A stretch of 64,000 nucleotides of DNA, from positions 83,048-147,047 of the forward strand of contig LSNL01000001.1 in the NCBI GenBank assembly GCA_003056145.1. The letters are read 5' to 3'. The position numbers and the translations under genes are program-made. The notes below the pieces were generated by a model. It saw only the letters and a list, made by a program, of their open reading frames with translations, made no database searches and had not been told where the DNA came from. Shown one piece after another: positions 51,136 through 58,972 of the stretch (position 1 is its first letter; the number at the start of each line of letters is the position of its first letter). This stretch comes from Parcubacteria group bacterium M10-OD1-1. GTDB lineage: Bacteria; Patescibacteria; Paceibacteria; Moranbacterales; UBA2206.

Positions 51136-53745
51136 ATGAAAAAAAAGATAAAAAAAATTAATAGGACGGAGAGAATACTCATGGGAGTAATTAAAAGTTT
51201 TTTTATTTTCTTAATCTCTCTTTTTATGTTTAGTCCTTCAGTGCAAGCTTGGGATTTGACTAGCTTTGGTGGAGGAGATGTCAACGGAGTAATGGATTCA
51301 GCTATGAATAACTTAGGAGTTAATAAGACAGAATTAAAATATGGTATTCAATCTTTCAATGTTTCTCGGAAAAAGAAAACACCACCTCAAGTAACACTGA
51401 CTTTTAATCCTCGCAATCCATCTCCTGGACAAAAAATTACTGCGGTAGCTACAACGACTTACTTTCTTAATGAATCAAAAAATTTATACTTTACTTGGTT
51501 TTTAAAAACAAAAAATTGTCCTCGGACAAGTACTCCTGACTCTATAGAAAAAAAGCAATGTGATTTAAATAAAGATGGACGGGTAGATATTGCAGATTAC
51601 AAAATTAAAGCTACGAGAATTATTGTTAATAATGGTTTTGATTGGGAAGATGCTAATTATTCTAGAGATAATAGTAATGATAGCTATAAAGCTAATTTTG
51701 GAGGAGATGATCAAGGAGGAAAAACTTCTTATTGTTATATTCACGATACGAAAGGTGGCGATGAGTATCGGATTAAATGTGCTCACCTTTTTCCTCATGC
51801 GCCAGGAGAAGTAACAGGTGATGGTTCTTTTGGAATTAAAGAAGAAAAATTTTGGCATACTGATCCTAACAGTCCTGATACAGCTGGAACGGGAAATGTA
51901 GACGAAGCTAATGTGGCTGGACTTGGAATAAAACAGTTTACTTGGAATTATGAAACTGGTGATGAAGTAGGGGTAGTAGTAGAAGGTGTTTCTATTGAAT
52001 CTACTCAAACAGCTGATGCTTCTTACCGAACTATGTGGGCAATGCCTAAAAGTATGTGCGATGTAAGTCCAATCATTAAAAATTTTCCTAAAAAAACTAC
52101 TAATACTATATCTCAATCAACTAATTCTCCTTCGGAAGGAGAAACAACTACAGTAACTCAGACGACTAATCAAACTATCCAGAGTAGAGCAGCTAATATT
52201 GCTAGTATAGAGACTGTGGTTACAACTACAACGACAGTAACCAATTCATTGACTGGTAATGTTATTTCTCAAAGTTCAACTTCAACCACACCTACTTATT
52301 CTGTTTCTAATATTTCAGATGATATATCAGTTAATAATATAAAAAGTGCTTCTGATTTAAATAACTGCTTATATGCTAATTTAGTCAGTCCAACAGCAGT
52401 AGGTAAAAATGGGAGAAAAATTAATGTTTCACTTTCTTATTCTCCAGAAACTCCAATGAATGATCCAAAAGTTAATTCTAACTCGGGAGATACGGTTATT
52501 GTGCAAGCTTCACTTGACGACATAAGCGATACCAGTTATCTAAATTATTTTTGGCAAGTTTATCAAAGCGATGAAGCTAATCCAGATAGTTGGGGAAAAC
52601 CTTTGTTGAAATCTGCTTTGCCTGATTCTACTCAGACAACAGGTCTAGGTTTAGATTCTTTTGAGTTTAAACTAAATTTTCCTCATCCGAAAAAATATTT
52701 TCGGGTTAAGTTAACAGTAACTGAGCCAACATCAGGAGGAACTAGCAGAGAAGGACATACTGATATAATTATTCCTATTGCTTCAGTGAATAATAGAATG
52801 CAAGTTTTTTCGGCTAATGTTTCTAAATCATTGCAATTAAATATGCAAGGAACAGAACAATGTACTGCTGGTATAAACAAAGTTGTTTGTTCAGTTGCTA
52901 AGAATGAAATCATTGGAATTAAAGTTGATGCTAATAATTTATCTAATTATGCTTGGTCAATTGATGGAAAACCTTTTACTTATCAAACTTGTTTTTTCCA
53001 GGGTTGTAATTTAAATCAAGAAACTAATGTAGCTTATTTCCCCGTTGTAAAAGAAGTAGGAGAAGAATTTAATATTTCTTTGGTAGCTACTAATCAAGTA
53101 AGTGGACAGAAAATAAATTTAATCCGAACATTTAAAGTGGCTGATCCCCAAATAAAAATTCTTTCTGCTGATACTAAAACTTGTAAACCAGTTTTACTTG
53201 GTCACTACATTGATTTTAACGGTAAACAATGGCCAGATTATAGTCAAATAAATTTTTGGGCGTTATCCAGCAGTCCAATTAAATTAATGGCGTTAACCTC
53301 TGGAGCTTATATTCCACCAACTGATTATAACTGGGTTGTGGATGGTAATTCTATCAATCAAAATAATGTTGGAAAATATGGATTTAAATTAGATAAAAAT
53401 GGTGTTTTAACTTTACCACCTAAACCAAGTAATCAAAGTTATAATGTAGGGGTAAGCGTTTTATATACGCAAAATAATTTAACGAAAAAAGCCTTAAATA
53501 AATATTGGGGAGTTTCTTATGATCAGTTTTATGAAAAGCCAATTGCAGATAATATTAATGTTATAATGCAAAAAATTAAACCAAAAGCAGTTGCTCAATC
53601 TTCCAGTAAAAAAATTATGGCGACTCTTTTTTCGGCAGTTCCAGCTTACATAGCTTTTATTCTAAGAATAATTTTGACCATATTTTTAATGTTAGTTACG
53701 GCCTCTTTAGTATTCTCATTATCTTCAAAAATAAAAAATGAATAA
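51136..53745 (+). CDS. Large secreted protein with a C-terminal membrane anchor, T4SS-like operon
   Basis: An 869-aa protein; an in-frame ATG at 51181 is a possible alternative start. An N-terminal signal ends near VQA (about 36). The extracytoplasmic body has Ig/PKD-like beta regions (QVTLTFNPRNPSPGQKITA; VTLTVTEPTSGG-like), EF-hand-like DLNKDGRVDIADYK, a TSP3-like TDPNSPDTAGTG segment, a Thr/Ser-rich linker (about 310-385) and many cysteines. One TM helix near the C-terminus (about 835-862) anchors it. It should be displayed on the surface by or near the secretion apparatus. The next gene overlaps its end by 8 bp. Confidence 0.7.
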   Translation: MKKKIKKINRTERILMGVIKSFFIFLISLFMFSPSVQAWDLTSFGGGDVNGVMDSAMNNLGVNKTELKYGIQSFNVSRKKKTPPQVTLTFNPRNPSPGQKITAVATTTYFLNESKNLYFTWFLKTKNCPRTSTPDSIEKKQCDLNKDGRVDIADYKIKATRIIVNNGFDWEDANYSRDNSNDSYKANFGGDDQGGKTSYCYIHDTKGGDEYRIKCAHLFPHAPGEVTGDGSFGIKEEKFWHTDPNSPDTAGTGNVDEANVAGLGIKQFTWNYETGDEVGVVVEGVSIESTQTADASYRTMWAMPKSMCDVSPIIKNFPKKTTNTISQSTNSPSEGETTTVTQTTNQTIQSRAANIASIETVVTTTTTVTNSLTGNVISQSSTSTTPTYSVSNISDDISVNNIKSASDLNNCLYANLVSPTAVGKNGRKINVSLSYSPETPMNDPKVNSNSGDTVIVQASLDDISDTSYLNYFWQVYQSDEANPDSWGKPLLKSALPDSTQTTGLGLDSFEFKLNFPHPKKYFRVKLTVTEPTSGGTSREGHTDIIIPIASVNNRMQVFSANVSKSLQLNMQGTEQCTAGINKVVCSVAKNEIIGIKVDANNLSNYAWSIDGKPFTYQTCFFQGCNLNQETNVAYFPVVKEVGEEFNISLVATNQVSGQKINLIRTFKVADPQIKILSADTKTCKPVLLGHYIDFNGKQWPDYSQINFWALSSSPIKLMALTSGAYIPPTDYNWVVDGNSINQNNVGKYGFKLDKNGVLTLPPKPSNQSYNVGVSVLYTQNNLTKKALNKYWGVSYDQFYEKPIADNINVIMQKIKPKAVAQSSSKKIMATLFSAVPAYIAFILRIILTIFLMLVTASLVFSLSSKIKNE

Positions 53746-54529
53746 TTATAAAAAAATTTATTTGACTATTCTTTTGTTCTTAATCTCAGGAGTAGTTTTC
53801 AGTAAGGCTAATCCAGCTCAAGCTATTAGCTCAGTCGTGAATGATAATTGTTTCTGTGCTAGCCAGAATCCTTTGAAAATGTTTAGCGCTGTTGGAGATG
53901 CTACCGCTGTTAATGACAGTAATGCTTGTAAAAAGACTTGTGTTCAATTAGGAGCAACTTATTATAGTTTTTCTAAGCTAACTAATATAAAATATCTTCC
54001 TGTTTCTAATAAAATAGAAAGTAAAAATTGTTATTGTGCTACTGGAAGCGTGATTCCTTTTAACTATCCTCAGACTGGTAAAACTACTAAGGCTAATAGT
54101 GATAGTGAGTGTAATCAATCTTGCGCTAATCAAGGGGCAGACTATTATAGTTTTTCAAGTATTTATGATATTGGGTATACGGCGGTAACAAAATTTCCAA
54201 CTAAGCAAAAAACCATTAATACTAATAGGTCTAATACAATTTTTCAATATCAACCAATGGAAACTATTCCTGGATTTGGTAAGCCGACTAATTTTCCAGC
54301 TTATATTATGGCGATTTACAAATTTGGGCTTTGGGCAATTGGTGTTTCGGCGTTGCTAATGATTTCTATCGGTGGTTATATGTATTTAATTTCTGGAGGT
54401 AATAAATCCCAAACCGGGAGCGCTAAAGGAGTAATTACAGATGCCATTATCGGAATTATTATGGCGATGGTGTCTTGGGTTCTCTTATACGCTATCAATC
54501 CAGATTTGGTTAAATTTTTCTTTAAATAA
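53738..54529 (+). CDS. Pilin/VirB2-like membrane protein with a duplicated Cys-rich domain
   Basis: A 263-aa protein with a signal peptide to about 28. Two similar Cys-rich units follow: CFCASQNPLKM...CKKTCVQLGATYYSF (about 35-85) and CYCATGSVIPF...CNQSCANQGADYYSF (about 105-150). Near the C-terminus are two transmembrane helices (FGLWAIGVSALLMISIGGYM and AIIGIIMAMVSWVLLYAI) joined by SGGNKSQTGSAKG, the VirB2/TrbC-like arrangement. Overlap with the previous gene shows coupling. Confidence 0.75.
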   Translation: MNNYKKIYLTILLFLISGVVFSKANPAQAISSVVNDNCFCASQNPLKMFSAVGDATAVNDSNACKKTCVQLGATYYSFSKLTNIKYLPVSNKIESKNCYCATGSVIPFNYPQTGKTTKANSDSECNQSCANQGADYYSFSSIYDIGYTAVTKFPTKQKTINTNRSNTIFQYQPMETIPGFGKPTNFPAYIMAIYKFGLWAIGVSALLMISIGGYMYLISGGNKSQTGSAKGVITDAIIGIIMAMVSWVLLYAINPDLVKFFFK

Positions 54530-54551
54530 TTTTTTAATGTATTCTTAAATT

Positions 54552-55040
54552 ATGTTTTTGTTGAGCAAAAAATTTGTCGTTAGCTTAATTTTATTTTTTG
54601 GAATTTTAATGCCTAATGCTTCCTTTGCTGCTGGAATTGTTCCTTGCGGAAGTGGGGATAATCCGGACAATGCTTGTACTTTGTGTCATCTAGTGATTGG
54701 GACTAAAAATATTATTTCTTTTGGTGCAGAATTGTTAATTACAGTGACGGTTGTAGGAATTTTTATTGCTGGCATTATGTATATTCTAGCAGCTGGTAAT
54801 GAACAGTCCATGGAGACAGCTAAAAGTTTTTTAGGCGCCAGTCTTAAAGGTTTTGTCATTTTTTTGATGGCGTGGTTTTTTGTTAATGTTATCATAATGT
54901 GGGTTTTAGCAGCAAAAACAGGTTTGGGAATTAAGAAAAATAATTGGTATACTTTTTCTTGTAATACAACGAGTAGTTCAGCTTCATTGCCAACCAAGAA
55001 TAACAGTTCTCAGACTGGAGGAGCTAGCGGAAAATGGTAA
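54552..55040 (+). CDS. VirB2-like small membrane protein
   Basis: A 162-aa protein. The signal peptide ends FAA (about 25), then CGSGDNPDNACTLCH with three cysteines. Two transmembrane helices (about 57-78 and 94-118) are joined by AAGNEQSMETAKSFLGASLKG, the same small loop pattern as in the preceding gene, and a Ser/Asn-rich tail ends it. It looks like a second VirB2/TrbC-type pilin subunit. Confidence 0.75.
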   Translation: MFLLSKKFVVSLILFFGILMPNASFAAGIVPCGSGDNPDNACTLCHLVIGTKNIISFGAELLITVTVVGIFIAGIMYILAAGNEQSMETAKSFLGASLKGFVIFLMAWFFVNVIIMWVLAAKTGLGIKKNNWYTFSCNTTSSSASLPTKNNSSQTGGASGKW

Positions 55041-55068
55041 AAGGTAAATTTTTTAAGAAACTTTTTTT

Positions 55069-56217
55069 ATGAACATCACTAAAAAAATATTTTTCTTTTC
55101 TCTTTTTGTTTTTTGTTTATCTTTGCTTCTTTGGGGAGTCTATGTAGTAGCCTTTAAAAGAAAGATTAGTCCGCAGAGTATTAAAAAAGATGCTTTATCA
55201 ACTATTGGTAAGGTAACTAAGCAAAAATTAACTAATGAAAATGAAATTATTCCAATTATTAAAGATAAATTAATTTCGGCAACGCTCTCTTCAGACGGGA
55301 GATTTATATTGTATTTTTCTCAAGCCGACCAAAAATTTTATCAAACTAATTTGGACGGAACAGAAAGACGAGCAATAGAGAAAAGAAAATTTAATAAGGT
55401 AGTAGGAATTAAATGGTCACCAGATAAACAGTGGGCTATTTTAAAAGTTAAGATGAATAATAATAACCAATATTATGTAACTAATTTTAAAAAAGATTCT
55501 TATTTTTTACTGAAGAAAAATTTAGATGAAGTGGCTTGGGGGGCTAATTCTAATAAAATTTTTTATAAATATTTTAATTCACAAAATCATTCTAGGACAC
55601 TTAATATCGCTAATGTTGATGGGTCAAATTGGAAAGAACTAGCTAACTTAAAATATCGCCGAGTAGTTATTAAACAAATTCCCAAAACTGGCTTGATTTC
55701 TTTTTGGAATCAAGGAGATGCTAATCAAGAGACTTTTTTACAATCAAAACCAATTATTGGTGGTCAAACAGACACTTTATTTAATGGTAATTTTGGAGCT
55801 GACTATTTATGGAGTCCTTCAGGTAATTATGTTTTAGTTAGCCATACTAATCAAAAAGGTGGTTATAAAATGCAATTAGCTGTTATGAACTATAAAGGTG
55901 GAGAGTACCATGATTTAGATATTCCAACTTTTGTTTCTAAATGTGTTTGGTCAAAAGATGAACAAACAGTTTATTATGCTTTGCCAGGTGGTATTGATAA
56001 TCACGCTATTTTGCCAAATGATTATAAAGAAAGCAAAGTTAAAAGTGTTGATACTTTTTGGAAGGTCAATATTACAACAACCAAAAAAACTCGCTTAATA
56101 AGCGTGAAAGATATTAAGAAAGAATACGATGCTAGCCAGATGTTCCTTAATCAAGATGAAAGTTTACTTTTTTTTATCAATAAAGTAGACAGAAAACTAT
56201 ATAGAATTAGTCTATAA
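55069..56217 (+). CDS. TolB-like beta-propeller protein with an N-terminal anchor
   Basis: A 382-aa protein with an N-terminal TM helix (about 7-27). WD40/TolB-like blades follow, such as ATLSSDGRFILYFSQADQKFYQTNLDG-type, VGIKWSPDKQWAILKV and YLWSPSGNYVLVSHTN. A propeller is a binding scaffold, probably outside the cell; no catalytic residues are expected. It is the last plus-strand gene before a bidirectional terminator, so it closes the secretion operon. Confidence 0.78.
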   Translation: MNITKKIFFFSLFVFCLSLLLWGVYVVAFKRKISPQSIKKDALSTIGKVTKQKLTNENEIIPIIKDKLISATLSSDGRFILYFSQADQKFYQTNLDGTERRAIEKRKFNKVVGIKWSPDKQWAILKVKMNNNNQYYVTNFKKDSYFLLKKNLDEVAWGANSNKIFYKYFNSQNHSRTLNIANVDGSNWKELANLKYRRVVIKQIPKTGLISFWNQGDANQETFLQSKPIIGGQTDTLFNGNFGADYLWSPSGNYVLVSHTNQKGGYKMQLAVMNYKGGEYHDLDIPTFVSKCVWSKDEQTVYYALPGGIDNHAILPNDYKESKVKSVDTFWKVNITTTKKTRLISVKDIKKEYDASQMFLNQDESLLFFINKVDRKLYRISL

Positions 56218-56266
56218 TAAATTTTATTTGTCTGGTCATTTTTTTCTAGTTACAACAAAGAAAAAT

Positions 56267-56302
56267 AAAAAACCTTATACAATCTGATTGTGTAAGGTTT
56301 TT
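56267..56302. terminator. Bidirectional terminator
   Basis: AAAAACCTTATACA pairs with TGTGTAAGGTTTTT (G-U allowed) around a short loop, with A and T runs outside. It lies between the convergent propeller and substrate-binding protein genes. Confidence 0.85.
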
Positions 56303-56309
56303 AAGATTT

Positions 56310-57872
56310 TTATTTTTTCCAGATTCGTTTGGTTTTAATATACCAATGGTTAATGTCAGAAAAACGATCAGCCGGTTCTACTAAAGTTCCCACTTGAATA
56401 CCTTTGACACTAGTGCTGACTGGATAAATATATTCGGGACTATAAAGAAAAATAGCAGGAATTTGTTTTTGTAATATTTTTTGAAAAGCTAAATAATCTT
56501 GTTGTCTTTTTTTAGTGTTAAATTCTGTTCTTCCTTCTTCAATTAATTTATCACTTTTGTCATCACCAAAAAGGGCAAGGTTTAAACCGGGATCTTTCTT
56601 TTGGCTAGAATGCCAAAAAGAGTAAGGGTCAGGATTGACTCCAATAACTTGACCAAAAAGAAGAGCCTGATATTCTCGGGGGCGAATATAATTTTGTTGA
56701 ATATCAGATAAAGAAAAATCGCTAATTTTAACTTTTACTCCAATCTTGGCCCATTGAGATTTTAATACCTGAGCTGTTTTTGTTAGCTCGTTCCATTGAG
56801 TAGTAACTAAATTAATTTCTAACCCAATTCCATCTTTACCTCGAAAACCATCAGCTCCTTTTACCCAATGATTTTGGTCTAGAATTTGATTAGCTTTAGT
56901 TAAATTAAACTTAGGAGAATTCATTGAAGATGAGTAGCCTACCATTCCTGGTAAGAAAGGAGAATAAACAGGTTCTCCGTTACCAGCTAGAACTTGATTG
57001 ATAATAGCTTTCCGATTAGTAGCATAGCTTAAAGCTTCTCTGACCTCATCGCTAGCTATAGGGATACTTTTTGTTTGGTTGAAAAAAATTGCAAAGTAGC
57101 GAGGGAGTTTAAATTTATAGATAGCGAGACTTTTTTTGGTTTTTAAAATAGCTACTTTTTGTGGAGAAAGGGCGTTAATGCCCATAATTTCTTTTTGTTC
57201 CAAAGCTTTAATAGCCGTTGCTTCATCAGTATAAAAATTAAAAGTAAGTTTAGCGATATAGGGCTTGCCATCAAAATAATTAGGATTAGCGGTTAATTTA
57301 TAATTTAAAATATTACCCTTAGAATCTTTTTGTAAGGAACTATACTTGTAAGGACCAGTACCGATTGGTTCTAGATTAAGAGAAGTTAAACTAAAATTTT
57401 CAGGTGGAACAGACTCCCAAATATGTTTAGGTAAAATACCAAAAGTTAAATTATTTAAAAAACCAACATAAGGGGTTTTAATCTTAAATTCAAGAGTATA
57501 ATCATCTAAAACTTTAGTTTCAATTCCTTGCCAATTAGAACGTAAAGGACTTTTATAAGCAGGGTCAGAAATTAAATTGATAGTGAAGAAAACATCATTG
57601 GCAGTAAGAGTTTGACCATCTTGCCAAAGAACATTTTTCTTCAAGTGAATAGTATAAGTAGTTTTATCAGTAGAAAGAGTATAGCTTTTTACTAAATCAG
57701 GAATTATTTTTCCTTGATTACTATATTTAAAAAGAGCTGAATAAATTATTTGAGTTAATTCTTTATCTGTTTCGTTGGAAGAAGCGAGAAGTGGGTTGAT
57801 ATGAAGTGGTTGGCCAACAATTCCTTCAATATATTCACCGCCAAAAGTAGCCACTGGTTTAGTTTTGGCCAA
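56310..57872 (-). CDS. ABC transporter substrate-binding protein, family 5 (OppA/DppA-like)
   Basis: A 520-aa peptide/nickel-type solute-binding protein. GIVGQPLHINPLLASSNETDKELTQIIYSALFKY-type opening, KNVLWQDGQTLTANDVFFT, GTGPYKYSS and LSYATNRKAI are family landmarks. From the TTG at 57872 it lacks any signal. The same frame is open upstream to 58035 and encodes a basic stretch plus a strong TM helix (FFFFLVFLFISSSL), but has no ATG, GTG or TTG. The true start is probably an unusual codon such as ATT at 58025, 27 bp after secG. No permease or ATPase is nearby. Confidence 0.88.
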   Translation of the reverse strand: MAKTKPVATFGGEYIEGIVGQPLHINPLLASSNETDKELTQIIYSALFKYSNQGKIIPDLVKSYTLSTDKTTYTIHLKKNVLWQDGQTLTANDVFFTINLISDPAYKSPLRSNWQGIETKVLDDYTLEFKIKTPYVGFLNNLTFGILPKHIWESVPPENFSLTSLNLEPIGTGPYKYSSLQKDSKGNILNYKLTANPNYFDGKPYIAKLTFNFYTDEATAIKALEQKEIMGINALSPQKVAILKTKKSLAIYKFKLPRYFAIFFNQTKSIPIASDEVREALSYATNRKAIINQVLAGNGEPVYSPFLPGMVGYSSSMNSPKFNLTKANQILDQNHWVKGADGFRGKDGIGLEINLVTTQWNELTKTAQVLKSQWAKIGVKVKISDFSLSDIQQNYIRPREYQALLFGQVIGVNPDPYSFWHSSQKKDPGLNLALFGDDKSDKLIEEGRTEFNTKKRQQDYLAFQKILQKQIPAIFLYSPEYIYPVSTSVKGIQVGTLVEPADRFSDINHWYIKTKRIWKK

Positions 57873-58052
57873 ATAAGTTAAAGTGCCCCAGCTTAAAGAA
57901 GAGCTGATAAATAGAAAGACAAGAAAGAAGAAAAAAATCTTTTCTTTCTTATTTAGAGTTTTTATTATTTTTGGCCATTGCTTAAGCTTTAGCCATAAAT
58001 TGTTATTAGAAAAAAATTTACTAATATATTTAAATCAACTTATTAAAGGTTT

Positions 58053-58274
58053 CTATTTAGCTAAAATAAGATTAACGATAGCTAAAATAATAAACAAGCT
58101 GGATAAAATTATGGAAAAAGTGACTAAAAACTTTTCAAATCCTCGGCGAGTATAATAACCGCCAAATCCTCCTCCAAAAGCACCAGAAAGTCCAGCTCCT
58201 CTATTTTGTAAAAGAATAGAGATAATCAATAAAAGGGAGATAACGATTTCGGCTATATTTATTATTTTTTGCAT
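58053..58274 (-). CDS. secG: Preprotein translocase subunit SecG
   Basis: A 73-aa protein with two transmembrane helices (about 3-22 and 49-70). The conserved loop LLQNRGAGLSGAFGGG lies between them. SecG assists SecYE in protein export. It precedes the substrate-binding protein on the same strand with a small gap, so the two are probably cotranscribed. Confidence 0.93.
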   Translation of the reverse strand: MQKIINIAEIVISLLLIISILLQNRGAGLSGAFGGGFGGYYTRRGFEKFLVTFSIILSSLFIILAIVNLILAK

Positions 58275-58311
58275 AAGTTAATTTTAGTTAAGTTATTGGA
58301 AATAAAATAGT

Positions 58312-58671
58312 TTAATTATTTTTCTCCATAACTTTAGAAACTAAATGGTTAATAATGCTGATTATTACCACTCCCCAGAAAGTTGCCCAGAAACCATGGA
58401 TAGTTAAAGTAGGCAATATTTTGGCGACTAGTCCTAACAGCGCGATATTGATAATGATTGTAAACAGTCCTAAAGTTAAAAAAATAGCAGGAAGAGAAAG
58501 TATTTTAATTACTGGTCGTAAAAAATAATTAACTGTTCCTAAGACTGCTCCCGCTACTAATAAGTCTAAAGAGTTTCCTTTAAAAATGAAACCAGCGATT
58601 AAATAATTCGCCATCCAAATAGCTAAAGAATTAGCTAAAATATTTATAATAATTCTGTTCAAGAAACTCAT
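58312..58671 (-). CDS. YvlD-like four-helix membrane protein (phage-holin superfamily IV)
   Basis: A 119-aa protein with four transmembrane helices. The start FLNRIIINILANSLAIWMA and the AGAVLGTVNYFLRPVIKIL core are typical of the YvlD/DUF360 family, often named for a distant phage holin. It is a common chromosomal membrane protein of unknown role and no phage gene is near. It lies 38 bp upstream of secG on the same strand. Confidence 0.85.
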   Translation of the reverse strand: MSFLNRIIINILANSLAIWMANYLIAGFIFKGNSLDLLVAGAVLGTVNYFLRPVIKILSLPAIFLTLGLFTIIINIALLGLVAKILPTLTIHGFWATFWGVVIISIINHLVSKVMEKNN

Positions 58672-58845
58672 AACAAAGTAGCACTTCTTATTTTAAAAGT
58701 CAACTATTTAACTTTTAAATGATAAGGATATTTGATTTATTTTTTCATAACTACATTTTATTATAAAGGATAAAGAAAGGAAGAGCAATTTTTTTATTGC
58801 TTGTGGATAACTTTGGAAAAGTTAATTTGTAGTTTATTTTTTTTA

Positions 58846-58854
58846 TGGTAAAAT
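58846..58854 (+). promoter_or_regulatory. Extended -10 promoter of the large adhesin
   Basis: TGG precedes TAAAAT (58849-58854). The gap 58672-58972 holds this promoter, an exact DnaA box (58802-58810 as TGTGGATAA) and a leader of about 110 nt with a TTCTAATTAGAA palindrome. No gene is visible in the gap. Confidence 0.5.
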
Positions 58855-58972
58855 AAATTTAAGGAAGTTTAACTAAAAAATAAAAACTAAAAACTAAAAT
58901 TTTTACTAAAATTTGTTCTTAACTTCTAATTAGAAGAGTGATTAAGAATAAATTTTTTACTAGTTTAATCAA

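Noticed and set aside
57883..58155. Plus-strand 90-codon open frame between the SBP and secG
   Set aside because: It is antisense to the membrane-anchor part of the SBP frame and to the end of secG.
58312..58671. Phage remnant, because the family is called phage holin IV
   Set aside because: YvlD-like proteins are common chromosomal membrane proteins and no other phage gene is near.
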